Source: Bradyrhizobium sp. AUGA SZCCT0283
GTDB lineage: Bacteria > Pseudomonadota > Alphaproteobacteria > Rhizobiales > Xanthobacteraceae
Assembly: GCF_018130385.1 (NCBI RefSeq)
Contig: NZ_JAFCLU010000020.1
Location: 62,001 to 126,000 of the forward strand
DNA: 64,000 bases
Direction: 5' to 3'
In this document: one piece after another, positions 37,453 to 45,111 of the stretch
Layout of the letters: each line of letters starts with the position of its first letter
How positions within the stretch are numbered: the stretch's first letter is position 1
Notes under the pieces: model-generated
The model's input: only the letters and a program-made list of their open reading frames with translations
Databases searched by the model: none
What the model was told of the DNA's origin: nothing
Position numbers and translations under genes: made by a program

Positions 37453-38250
37453 ATGACCGCCATTTTCAGGCCGGAAGGCCCCCTGTTTCGCGCCACGGAG
37501 CATGCCGGCGGGCCCTGGTCGCCGGAGATGCTGCAGGGCAGCGCGACCACGGCGCTGATGACGCGCGAGGTCGAGCGGCTCGCCAATGCTTCCGGCTTCG
37601 CGGTGCGTCGCCTCACCTTCGATCTGTGGCGGCCGGCCGGCTTGCGTGCCTTCGGCCTTGCGACCGATATGCTGCGCGATGGCCGCAAGGCCAAGACCCT
37701 GCAGGTGCGCCTCGTGGACGGCGACGTCGAGATCGGCCGCTGCACGGCGCTGTTGACGGCGCAAGGCGACGAGTCCCCCGCCGATCCGTTTTCGAAGCAA
37801 GCAGGCGATGACGCCCCACCGGAGACAGGCTCACCACCGCCGGCCTTCGCACAAAAGTGGAGCCGCTATTTCCAGAACGTATCGGTGCGGCTAATCGAGG
37901 GCGCGCTGGAGAAGCCGGGTCCCGCGGCGGCGTGGGTGCGGCTCGACGTGCCGATGGTCGAGGGCGAAGCCAACACGCCGCTGTTGCAGGCCGTGCAGGC
38001 CGCCGATTTTGCCAGCGGTGTCGGCCAGATCGTCGACATGCGCGAATGGACTTTTATCAATCCCGAGATCAGCCTGTATTTCTTCCGCCCGCCGGAAGGC
38101 GACTGGATCCTGATCCGTTCGCGCACCCGCGCCGGCGCCAATGGTGCCGGGCTGACGATGGCGAGCTTAAGCGATCGCAAGGGCGCGTTTGCCGAAGTGC
38201 TGCAGGCGATGACCTTCGAGCGTCGCGCCGCGCAGGCTCAGGCGTCCTGA
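37453..38250 (+). CDS. acyl-CoA thioesterase (double hotdog)
   Basis: This encodes 265 aa from the ATG at 37453; a GGAG lies 5-9 nt upstream and the longer frame start at 37360 has no support. The N-terminal hotdog (MLQGSATTALMTREVERLAN, then VRRLTFDLWRPAG) and the C-terminal one (LLQAVQAADFASGVGQIVDM, MASLSDRKGAFAEVLQAMTF) form the tandem fold of the TesB-like / 4HBT_3 thioesterase family. The acyl chain is unknown. Confidence 0.85.
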   Translation: MTAIFRPEGPLFRATEHAGGPWSPEMLQGSATTALMTREVERLANASGFAVRRLTFDLWRPAGLRAFGLATDMLRDGRKAKTLQVRLVDGDVEIGRCTALLTAQGDESPADPFSKQAGDDAPPETGSPPPAFAQKWSRYFQNVSVRLIEGALEKPGPAAAWVRLDVPMVEGEANTPLLQAVQAADFASGVGQIVDMREWTFINPEISLYFFRPPEGDWILIRSRTRAGANGAGLTMASLSDRKGAFAEVLQAMTFERRAAQAQAS

Positions 38251-38395
38251 TCCACTGGACCGAAATACAGAGCGGTCGGCCGACGCCCGCCTTGGTGCGC
38301 AGTCCGGACTCAAGCCGGACATCGCATGAGGCCCGAAAAGTACCCAGCAGCGGACGTCGTCGCCTCATTCGATACGTCGTCGGCAGTCGCGACGG

Positions 38396-39286
38396 TTAAC
38401 GCCATTCGATTCCGTATACGTCAACAGGTTGCAGGAAGCCTTTGAGATGGTAGGGACCAATGTTTGTGACATGCAAGCGATCCCGGATGCAATCCTGAAC
38501 GGCACTTGATACAAGAATGGCATCGGGCTCGGCCAACTGACACAAACGAGCAGCCAGTTGAACGGTCGCACCAAAAAGGTCATTACTGTCCGCAATCGGT
38601 TCTCCGACATCAATACCAATTCGCACCTTAAGCTTCTCCTTGCTTGCCAGATTGAAGGCTTCAAACGCTTGCTGGATGGCGCGGGCGCATTGCACGGAGG
38701 CGGCCGCATCGGCGAAGGATGCCATGATGCCGTCGCCAGTGTGCTTCACCACATGCCCACCCTTGTCCTTCAATGCGCGGCGAACCAGCGCGTCATGTGC
38801 CCGAACCATCTCCACAGATCGAGCGTCGCCAAGACGCTCTGTCATGCTGGTAGAGCCAACGATGTCTGTGAACATAATGGCCCGCAAGGCCGCATCGATT
38901 GTGACGTTGTTTGCCTCACCGCTCGGTTCCGGATCGGACACTCTCCCCAGAAACGCTTGGACGGCTGAGAGGTCCACTTCGATCACATCTTTCGCCACTT
39001 CTCCGTGAGCTTCGTCATGAACCCGCATCGCAGTCTGGATATCCGGTGCGTCAATGAGACAGAAGCCCGTGCCGCGCGATTCATCAAACCAATACGTCAA
39101 GAAACGAACTCCGTATTGATCTTGCACTTCCAGGTCTTTTCGATGCGCCTCGGCGATATCGGAAGCTGTTAGGCCCGAGAGATCGTGTCGGTCGAGGAAA
39201 ATTGGCACTGGCGTTGCTCCACCCGTTTCTTCAGACGGACTCGATTGAAATCTGCACCAAGCATGGTGTTTCTCGGCAAGAGTCAT
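38396..39286 (-). CDS. DUF4242-class III adenylate/guanylate cyclase fusion
   Basis: This encodes 296 aa, cytoplasmic. Residues about 28-108 form a DUF4242 (SCO4226-like, Ni-binding in its founding structure) domain: PIFLDRHDLSGLTASDIAEA, VRFLTYWFDESRGTGFCLID, then MRVHDEAHGEVAKDVIEV. Residues about 130-290 are a class III cyclase: IMFTDIVGSTSMTERLGDA supplies metal-binding Asp residues, then VVKHTGDGIMASFADAAASV and RIGIDVGEPIADSNDLFGAT. cAMP made here could reach the CNBD K+ channel at 1377; that is inference. Confidence 0.9.
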   Translation of the reverse strand: MTLAEKHHAWCRFQSSPSEETGGATPVPIFLDRHDLSGLTASDIAEAHRKDLEVQDQYGVRFLTYWFDESRGTGFCLIDAPDIQTAMRVHDEAHGEVAKDVIEVDLSAVQAFLGRVSDPEPSGEANNVTIDAALRAIMFTDIVGSTSMTERLGDARSVEMVRAHDALVRRALKDKGGHVVKHTGDGIMASFADAAASVQCARAIQQAFEAFNLASKEKLKVRIGIDVGEPIADSNDLFGATVQLAARLCQLAEPDAILVSSAVQDCIRDRLHVTNIGPYHLKGFLQPVDVYGIEWR

Positions 39287-39574
39287 TTAACTGTAACAGC
39301 TTGGCAAAGCTTTGGAAGTGCAGGAAGCTCGAGCCGGGACAATTCCTTCGGCCTGATGTCTGCTTCATTCACGGCGATTTTGGGCATGTCCACGGCACGT
39401 CCGGTTAGCAGCTAATCTCGGAAGTGCCGGTTGTCCGGCCTATCGCGCGCAACATGGTCGAGCGGTTCTCAATGAGAGTAAGCAGCATCGGCGCCTCTCG
39501 ATCCGAATGACGACCTCGCTATCCAACTATCTGGCAAGCTGGCATCAATCAGCCTATGGCAGCGTGCCAATGAG

Positions 39575-40387
39575 TCAACGCGCTAGTCTTACAAGCGTTG
39601 CTTCCGATCCTTCGTCCGCCGGCATGAACATCTCGACGCGCAATTCCTGCAGCGTGACGTCCTGCGGCGTTCCCAGCGTCAGCACGGCGCCGATCAAGCC
39701 GATGCTGATATCGCCCTTTTTCAGCCGCACCTCGCAGAGCGGCCCCGGCGTTTCGGTCTCGTTGAGCTGCGGCGTCGGCATATCGGGCAACTTCAATAGT
39801 TCGCGCCAGGTCGATTGCAGGGCGAGATCGAGCGGTGCGGCCATCGCCTCGTGACGGGCGCGCGCCAGCAGCGCGGCGGCGACATCCGGCCAATCCACCA
39901 CGAAGGGACGCAGCTCGTCTGGGGCCAGAAACATCCGCATGTGATTGAGCGGCCGCGTCATGCGCTCCGCGCCCAGCAGCATCGTCATCAGCCGCACGGC
40001 AGCGCGATTGGCCTGCATCACGTTCCAGCGCCGGTCGGTGACGATGGCGGGAAACGGCTCATGCCGCCGCAACAGCAAATCGATGGCCCGCTTGGCGTCG
40101 GCGACTTCGGGCGCGGAGAAATCGCGCTCGCCATATTGCCGGGCGAACCCGCCCGCCTCCAGCAGCGCGTTGCGGTCGCGCAAGGAAAGACCGAGCGCCG
40201 ACGCCAATTGCAGCAGGATGTCGCGGCTGCCGGCGGCCTTGCCGGTTTCGACATAGCTCAGATGCTTGATCGAGATGCCTGCCTCGAACGCCAGATCAGC
40301 CTGGCTCATGGCGCGGCGGTTGCGCCAGCCGCGCAGGAGATCGCCGACCGGATTGACGGGTAGCGGCGCATGTTGGCGAGAGTCCAT
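39575..40387 (-). CDS. XRE-family regulator with MmyB-like ligand-binding domain (1)
   Basis: This encodes 270 aa. The N-terminal HTH (about 15-70) reads LLRGWRNRRAMSQADLAFEA, then GISIKHLSYVETGKAAGSRD. The C-terminal half is an MmyB/MLTR-like sensor domain: IVTDRRWNVMQANRAAVRLM, then MFLAPDELRPFVVDWPDVAA, and QDVTLQELRVEMFMPADEGS. MLTR members bind fatty-acid-like ligands in their PAS-like pocket. The gene is a paralogue of the regulator at 41058. Confidence 0.9.
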   Translation of the reverse strand: MDSRQHAPLPVNPVGDLLRGWRNRRAMSQADLAFEAGISIKHLSYVETGKAAGSRDILLQLASALGLSLRDRNALLEAGGFARQYGERDFSAPEVADAKRAIDLLLRRHEPFPAIVTDRRWNVMQANRAAVRLMTMLLGAERMTRPLNHMRMFLAPDELRPFVVDWPDVAAALLARARHEAMAAPLDLALQSTWRELLKLPDMPTPQLNETETPGPLCEVRLKKGDISIGLIGAVLTLGTPQDVTLQELRVEMFMPADEGSEATLVRLAR

Positions 40388-40434
40388 GCGCCGATTATGC
40401 GAGCCGGATGAGCCGCTGTAAACGTCGCTTACAC

Positions 40435-40986
40435 CTATCGTTCAGGAGCGATCGGACCAGCCAGCTTCAGGTAGTTCGCGATTTCAGCGTATCCTTCAGT
40501 TGTCGGCATACCATCAATGGCCTGATCCGGGCTGCACCACGGATACGGCAGGCTGGACAACCAGATCATGCTTGCTGAAAGCTCGGCAGCCGGAAGCACC
40601 GTCATGCAATCGATGGCAATTGCAAGTTTTTCGACACGACCGTCCTTGCCAAAATGCCAGTCATAGCGCCCGCACCCGACGCGTATTTGACCGTCGCCTC
40701 TGGCGGACATTCCGACCAGCCAATGGCAAGGGAAATGAAATCGATTGGCTTCGGAAGGCCGCGACAAGCAGAATGTGAAGACGTTCTCATAGTCCAGGCC
40801 GAAACGGCGCACCAAAATGTCTTCGAGAGCGCTCAGTCCCTTTGCCGAATTCGGGAACGAAATGGCATCGCTCTTCACGATCACTTCCAACTCAGCGTCG
40901 TTGGTAAATGCGCGCCTCATAAGGAACGGTCTATTCCCGTCCTTGGCGAGAATGTATGCGCTAACGGCGTCAGAGGCGGTGATCAT
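40435..40986 (-). CDS. SnoaL/NTF2-like hypothetical protein
   Basis: This encodes 183 aa. AFTNDAELEVIVKSDAISFP followed by NSAKGLSALEDILVRRFGLD resembles the NTF2/SnoaL fold, an alpha-helix plus curved beta sheet, as in small enzymes or sensors for nuclear transport factor 2-like domains. A single charged segment (GDGQIRVGCGRYDWHFGKDG) follows. No membrane segment. It lies between two XRE regulators on the same strand. The assignment is by pattern only. Confidence 0.6.
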   Translation of the reverse strand: MITASDAVSAYILAKDGNRPFLMRRAFTNDAELEVIVKSDAISFPNSAKGLSALEDILVRRFGLDYENVFTFCLSRPSEANRFHFPCHWLVGMSARGDGQIRVGCGRYDWHFGKDGRVEKLAIAIDCMTVLPAAELSASMIWLSSLPYPWCSPDQAIDGMPTTEGYAEIANYLKLAGPIAPER

Positions 40987-41057
40987 ACCGGTGACTGTAG
41001 TCGATCGGCAGGGGCACGCAACCGAGGTGTGCCGTAAACGACCTCACGACGCCGCGC

Positions 41058-41879
41058 CTAACCGAGACTGGCCGCGATCTGCCGCATCCGCTCGGCGGTG
41101 AGGTCGTCGGCGGGGAAGAAGGTTTCCAGCGCCAGTTCCTGCAGCGTGATGTCGACAGGCGTGCCGAACACCATGGTGGTCGAGATGAAGCTCAGCACTT
41201 CGTCATTGCGGCGCAGCTTGAAGGGGATCGCGACATTGTCGGCCGAGACCGGGCCTGAACGCGCCGGCATCCGATAGGATTTCAGTTCCTGATACAGCTT
41301 GAGCAGTTCGGGATCGGCCGTGGCCTCGCACTGCCGATGCAGCCGCTCCAAAAGATGCGCGCTCCATTCGGCGAGATTGACCGTGCGCGGCGCCAATCCC
41401 TCGGGATGAAAGGCCAGCCTTAGGATGTTGAAGGGCTGCCGGAGCAAATGCTGCGGCAAGCCTTCAAGCAGCGGCGCCACCATGCGGTTGGCCGTCACCA
41501 GATTCCAGTGGCGGTCATAGGCCAGCGCGGGATTCGGCTCGTGGGCTTTTAAAACGAGGTCGATCGCCTGCCGGGCGGATTTCAGCGCGGGATCATCGAG
41601 CGAGCGCTGCGGAAACGCGGGCGCAAAGCCCGCGGCGACCAGAAGCACGTTGCGTTCACGCAAGGGAACCTCCAATCGTTCGGCAAGCTTCAGCACCATT
41701 TCACGCGACGGCGCGGCGCGGCCGGTTTCCACAAAGCTGAGGTGGCGCGCGGATATTTCGGCATCGCCCGCCAGATCGAGCTGGCTCAGGTGGCGGCGCT
41801 GGCGCCATTCGCGCAAGTGGTCACCAATGTGGACCGGCTGGGTTCGTTCGGCTCGCGCCGCGGCAGCATGTGCGTTCAT
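41058..41879 (-). CDS. XRE-family regulator with MmyB-like ligand-binding domain (2)
   Basis: This encodes 273 aa. HTH at about 20-75 (LREWRQRRHLSQLDLAGDAE, then ISARHLSFVETGRAAPSREM), then a MmyB-like sensor: LAYDRHWNLVTANRMVAPLL, LAFHPEGLAPRTVNLAEWSA and VFGTPVDITLQELALETFFP. It is divergent from two small membrane-protein genes (41979 and 42239), which are its most likely targets. Confidence 0.92.
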   Translation of the reverse strand: MNAHAAAARAERTQPVHIGDHLREWRQRRHLSQLDLAGDAEISARHLSFVETGRAAPSREMVLKLAERLEVPLRERNVLLVAAGFAPAFPQRSLDDPALKSARQAIDLVLKAHEPNPALAYDRHWNLVTANRMVAPLLEGLPQHLLRQPFNILRLAFHPEGLAPRTVNLAEWSAHLLERLHRQCEATADPELLKLYQELKSYRMPARSGPVSADNVAIPFKLRRNDEVLSFISTTMVFGTPVDITLQELALETFFPADDLTAERMRQIAASLG

Positions 41880-41978
41880 GGTGGAAAACCTACCATGCGA
41901 ATTTCGTCCATTCCATTACGTCCGAGGTAATCGAATCGGGGCACGGGCTGGATCATCTTAGGTGGCACAGGAGATGAC

Positions 41979-42200
41979 ATGCTGATGCTTTCCCTCTTCC
42001 GCTTCGTCGCCGCTGCGATCCCGTGGACGCTCAATCTGACCACCTGGTTGCTGGCGCGCTCCCTGAACATGCCGCAGCCGTTGGTACACGACACCGGCGT
42101 CTTCGTGTTCGTGCAGGTGCAGACGATCGAAAACAGGGTCGGCAAGGCGCTCTGCCCGATGCGGCTGATGCGTCAGCTCCGGTCGCTGCTGCAGCGCTGA
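41979..42200 (+). CDS. small protein with N-terminal hydrophobic helix
   Basis: This encodes 73 aa, MLMLSLFRFVAAAIPWTLNL at the start (one membrane helix), then NMPQPLVHDTGVFVFVQVQT and a basic tail. An AGGAG site precedes the ATG at good spacing. It lies 38 bp before the next membrane gene and divergent from the XRE regulator, so it may be the first gene of a regulated pair. Family unknown. Confidence 0.6.
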   Translation: MLMLSLFRFVAAAIPWTLNLTTWLLARSLNMPQPLVHDTGVFVFVQVQTIENRVGKALCPMRLMRQLRSLLQR

Positions 42201-42238
42201 TTGCTGCCCCAAGTCCACCCAAGCAAAGGAAAACCGAC

Positions 42239-42637
42239 ATGATCCATCCATCAACATTCCTGAGCCGCGCCCTTCTCGCCGACGCCATCTTCAGCGGCGT
42301 CGCGGCGGTAGCCCTCACCCTCGGTGCGGGCGCGCTGGCGCCCTTCCTCAATCTGCCGGAAGCCCTGTTACGTGAGACTGGCCTGTTCCTGATCGCCTAT
42401 ACCGCGCTGGTCGGATGGCTCGCCACGCGGTCAACGGTGGCCAGGGCGTTGGTGCTGTTGGTGATCGTGGGCAACGCGGCGTGGACACTGGGCAGCATCG
42501 CGCTGTTGTTCTCCGGGGCGGTGTCACCGAACCTGCTCGGTCAGGTCTTTATCGTGGCCCAGGCGATTGCCACAGGCGTGTTTGCCGAACTGCAGTATAT
42601 CGGTTTGCGCAAGAGCGGTGAGACGGTGGCCGCATAA
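42239..42637 (+). CDS. four-helix membrane protein, function unknown
   Basis: This encodes 132 aa from the ATG at 42239, which follows AAAGGAAAA. Four hydrophobic helices are visible (about 12-32, 43-62, 68-92, 98-120): FSGVAAVALTLGAGALAPFL, ETGLFLIAYTALVGWLATRS, LVLLVIVGNAAWTLGSIALL and QVFIVAQAIATGVFAELQYI. It belongs to a group of small Bradyrhizobium membrane proteins that often sit beside MmyB-type regulators (recollection). Confidence 0.8.
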   Translation: MIHPSTFLSRALLADAIFSGVAAVALTLGAGALAPFLNLPEALLRETGLFLIAYTALVGWLATRSTVARALVLLVIVGNAAWTLGSIALLFSGAVSPNLLGQVFIVAQAIATGVFAELQYIGLRKSGETVAA

Positions 42638-42644
42638 GCCTTGG

Positions 42645-42765
42645 CCGTCATTGCGAGCGAAGCGAAGCAATCCATATCGCGGCATAAGGGATAGATGGAT
42701 TGCTTCGTCGCTTTCGCTCCCTTGCGCAAACGCTTCGCGTTTGTCGCAGGCAATGACGGGGAATG
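42645..42765. repeat. interspersed inverted repeat (GCAATCCA type)
   Basis: CGTCATTGCGAGCGAAGCGA at one end and GCAATGACGGGG at the other, with GCAATCCAT and ATGGATTGC inside. Same family as 21236-21327. It lies between convergent genes and may end transcription of both. Confidence 0.75.
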
Positions 42766-42768
42766 CGC

Positions 42769-42903
42769 TCAGCTCAAAACCAACGCCGCAATCATCCCGG
42801 CAAAGGTCAGCACGAGCCCGATGACGAGCATCGGCACCAGGCTGCTGCCGGAATACGGATCGGCCTGCTCCTTGTTCGTCACGACATGTGCACGATAAGC
42901 CAT
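42769..42903 (-). CDS. 44-aa single-pass membrane protein coupled to the globin gene
   Basis: MAYRAHVVTNKEQADPYSGS at the N-terminus, then one hydrophobic helix (LVPMLVIGLVLTFAGMIAAL) and a short end. The ATG overlaps the globin stop by one base (TAATG), so translation is coupled. Size and context argue for a real protein although it is too short for most gene callers. A role as a membrane partner of the NO-handling globin is a hypothesis. Confidence 0.8.
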   Translation of the reverse strand: MAYRAHVVTNKEQADPYSGSSLVPMLVIGLVLTFAGMIAALVLS

Positions 42904-43373
42904 TACTTTGCTCCTGCCTGGTTGCGTCGAAATCGTTCCCCGTAGCCGAGCATGACGCCGTGGGTGCCGGCGATACCGAGTTCGAGGCTGGCTGCAATCC
43001 GACGCGCCCGTTCCACAAAGTGCGTCTCCGCCTCGGGCGGACAGATATCGCGGGCGGTTTGCTCGAACAGCTCGAGCCAGCGGTCGAAATGCCCGGCATC
43101 GACCGGCAGCGGCAGATGTTTGGCCATCGGGGTGCCGTGGTAGCGGCCGGTCATCAGCGCGACCGACGACCAGAACGCGCACATCTGCGCCAGATGAGGC
43201 TCCCAATCCTTGATTCTGACATCGAAGATCGGCCCCAGCACAGCATCCTCGCGCACCCTGGCGTAGAAGCCGCGCACCAGGCGCTCGATCATCGCCTCGT
43301 CAATGCCCGTCCGCTCCACAATTTCGGCCGTGAGCCGCTCACGCCGCTCCGGCCCTGCCACGATCGCTTCCAT
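42903..43373 (-). CDS. group III truncated haemoglobin
   Basis: This encodes 156 aa from the ATG at 43373. The frame is open upstream to 43436, but that would run across the NsrR-like operator, so the internal start is preferred. The trHb core reads MIERLVRGFYARVREDAVLG, then FDVRIKDWEPHLAQMCAFWS, then LPLPVDAGHFDRWLELFEQT with the proximal His in AGHFDRW. Group III globins act in NO and peroxynitrite handling under low oxygen. It is divergent from nsrR. Confidence 0.93.
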   Translation of the reverse strand: MEAIVAGPERRERLTAEIVERTGIDEAMIERLVRGFYARVREDAVLGPIFDVRIKDWEPHLAQMCAFWSSVALMTGRYHGTPMAKHLPLPVDAGHFDRWLELFEQTARDICPPEAETHFVERARRIAASLELGIAGTHGVMLGYGERFRRNQAGAK

Positions 43374-43389
43374 TTCCTTGGCTACCTTA

Positions 43390-43412
43390 AATAAGTATTT
43401 CAAATGCCTATT
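43390..43412. promoter_or_regulatory. NsrR-type operator between globin and nsrR
   Basis: The 11-1-11 inverted repeat AATAAGTATTT-C-AAATGCCTATT pairs at 9 of 11 positions and has the AT-rich TATTT..AAAT-(T/C)A layout known for NsrR sites. It lies 17 nt upstream of the globin ATG and 48 nt before the nsrR start, so both genes could be repressed by NsrR. Confidence 0.8.
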
Positions 43413-43459
43413 TAGACGGCTATAGAGGAATTGCAAGCAGATCTTTCATGAGGGCTTCC

Positions 43460-43888
43460 ATGCGCCTGACGTCGTTCACGGATTTCGCGTTGCGCGCCTT
43501 GATGCGGCTCGCGGGCGAACCCGGCCGTTCCTTCGCCACCAATGAAATCGCGGCCGAGTTCGGCATTTCCCGCAACCATCTGGCCAAGGTGGTGCGCGAC
43601 CTCGCCGATAGCGGTTTCATCTCGACCCAGCGCGGCGTCGGCGGTGGCTTCACGCTGGCCCGCCCCGCCCAGTCGATCACCATCGGCGAGGTAGTGCGCG
43701 CGCTGGAAGGGCCGCCGCTGGTGGAGTGCTTTCGCGAGGATGGCGGCAATTGCGTGCTGAAGCCGCGCTGCCGGCTAAAAGCAAAACTTGCCGCCGCCCG
43801 CGAAGCCTTCATGCGCGAGCTCGACGCCACGACGCTGGCGGAATGCGCCTATCCCGCGCCGGCCAGGCGGAGCCCGGCACACGCATGA
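43460..43888 (+). CDS. nsrR: nitric-oxide-sensing Rrf2 repressor NsrR
   Basis: This encodes 142 aa from the ATG at 43460; an ATG 4 codons upstream (43448) has weaker support. Rrf2 winged helix: MRLTSFTDFALRALMRLAGE, then ISRNHLAKVVRDLADSGFIS and RGVGGGFTLARPAQSITIGE. The three cysteines for the NO-sensing Fe-S cluster are in LVECFREDGGNCVLKPRCRL. NO attack on the cluster would relieve repression of the neighbouring operator. The stop overlaps the next ATG (ATGA). Confidence 0.92.
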   Translation: MRLTSFTDFALRALMRLAGEPGRSFATNEIAAEFGISRNHLAKVVRDLADSGFISTQRGVGGGFTLARPAQSITIGEVVRALEGPPLVECFREDGGNCVLKPRCRLKAKLAAAREAFMRELDATTLAECAYPAPARRSPAHA

Positions 43889-44208
43889 CCGCCGCAACGA
43901 AACATCAGGTGCAACGCATGAAACCGATCGAGTTCGAAAATGGCACGGTGCAGATCGACGCCGCCATCGTCGCCGAAGGCCTGGGCCTGGCGCCGTCCCT
44001 GCTGCAGGAAGAGATGCGCGCGGGCCGGATCACGAGCCTTGCCGAGCGCGGGGTTGATGCCGACTCCGGCCGGCATCGCCTGACCTTCTTCTCCGAACAC
44101 CGGCGGTTTCGCGTCGTGGTCGACGAAACCGGCGCGATCGTTCAACGCTCGGCGGTCGACTTCGGCGATTCGGTGCTGCCGAAGTCGGTGCGCAAGGCCG
44201 GCAGATAG
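43885..44208 (+). CDS. DUF6522-like protein coupled to nsrR
   Basis: This encodes 107 aa from the ATG that overlaps the nsrR stop; a Met at residue 12 (43918) is an alternative. The domain reads IEFENGTVQIDAAIVAEGLG, then LLQEEMRAGRITSLAERGVD and RLTFFSEHRRFRVVVDETGA. Family members appear near nitric-oxide and denitrification genes. No catalytic residues are recognisable. The operon link with nsrR supports a role in the same stress response. Confidence 0.75.
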   Translation: MTAATKHQVQRMKPIEFENGTVQIDAAIVAEGLGLAPSLLQEEMRAGRITSLAERGVDADSGRHRLTFFSEHRRFRVVVDETGAIVQRSAVDFGDSVLPKSVRKAGR

Positions 44209-44225
44209 GGCGCGGTGGATGAGGC

Positions 44226-44951
44226 CTAGGCCTGAAGGGCCGGCGCCGGCGCGGAGACCGGCTGTTTCCGGCCGGCCGGTTTCCTGTCGGCGACCCTGGC
44301 GCGGCCGTTGCCGTTCAGATGCTTGCCGTTCAGCGACTTGCCGTTCAGCGACTTGCCGTTCAGCGAATGGCCATTGAGCTTCTTCGACTTCCGCGCAGCC
44401 TTCGCCTTCAATTTTTCCTTCAGCTCGGCTTCCGCCTTCTGCTGTTCCTTGGCCAGCTTCTCCGCCTTCTTCAGCGCCTTGCGCTCGGCCTTGGCCTTCA
44501 AGCGGGCTTTCTCCGCCCGCGCCTCGGCACGCTTCTTCTTGCGCTTCTTCTCGCAGGCGTCGCATTTGCAGCCGATCGGCTTCAGATAGGCTTTGAAGTA
44601 ATCGGTGCCGTAGTCGTAATTGATCTCCTCGCCCGGCTCGATGTTCTTGATGGCGCGGATGAACACCTTGCGCTTGCGCGGCTTGACGTCCGATTCCGCG
44701 TTCGGCCTGCAGGCGTGGTTGATGTAGCGGGCGATGTTCTTGCGGACCGAGCCGTCGATGGTCCAGCGGTTGTTCAGCTCGAACAGGTATTTGTTCTCGA
44801 TCGCGTCCTCTTCCTTCTTTTTCGAATCAAGAAGCGGCCCGAAATAGCGGATGATCTTGGTGCCCTTCTTGATCGGCTTGGTGGCGAAGAGGCCAAGCCC
44901 GGTGCGGGAGCGGCCGACGCGATAGGGTTTGTTCGAAGGGATAGAGGTCAT
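44226..44951 (-). CDS. SET-domain methyltransferase with Lys-rich repeat tail
   Basis: This encodes 241 aa. Start at the ATG at 44951; the longer frame to 45218 overlaps the divergent gene. The SET core spans about residues 10-130: VGRSRTGLGLFATKPIKKGT, IARYINHACRPNAESDVKPR (N-H-x-C-x-P-N cofactor motif) and GEEINYDYGTDYF (catalytic Tyr region), then a Cys cluster (CKCDACEKK) like a post-SET zinc site. A long Lys/Ala helix follows, then four LNGKx pentapeptides (SLNGK three times, HLNG). The tail could bind nucleic acid or be a self-methylation substrate. Confidence 0.92.
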   Translation of the reverse strand: MTSIPSNKPYRVGRSRTGLGLFATKPIKKGTKIIRYFGPLLDSKKKEEDAIENKYLFELNNRWTIDGSVRKNIARYINHACRPNAESDVKPRKRKVFIRAIKNIEPGEEINYDYGTDYFKAYLKPIGCKCDACEKKRKKKRAEARAEKARLKAKAERKALKKAEKLAKEQQKAEAELKEKLKAKAARKSKKLNGHSLNGKSLNGKSLNGKHLNGNGRARVADRKPAGRKQPVSAPAPALQA

Positions 44952-45111
44952 GACGATTGAATGACTGCACGCTCGGAAAACGAGGGATGGCGAAGCCGCT
45001 CTTCTAGGACGATTCCGTGGCAAAGTCAGGTATTTCGCGCACCTCCCTTGAACCTTCCCCAGATTGAATGCGTCTGAGATGCCAGAGTTCCCGAAAGCTG
45101 CGGGTAGCAGG

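Noticed and set aside
43374..43436. Longer start for the truncated globin
   Set aside because: It would place coding sequence across the NsrR-like operator and adds residues absent from the trHb fold.
45064..45111. Longer N-terminus for the exported protein at 45112
   Set aside because: It would begin at a TTG or an ATG with no ribosome-binding site and would bury the signal peptide.
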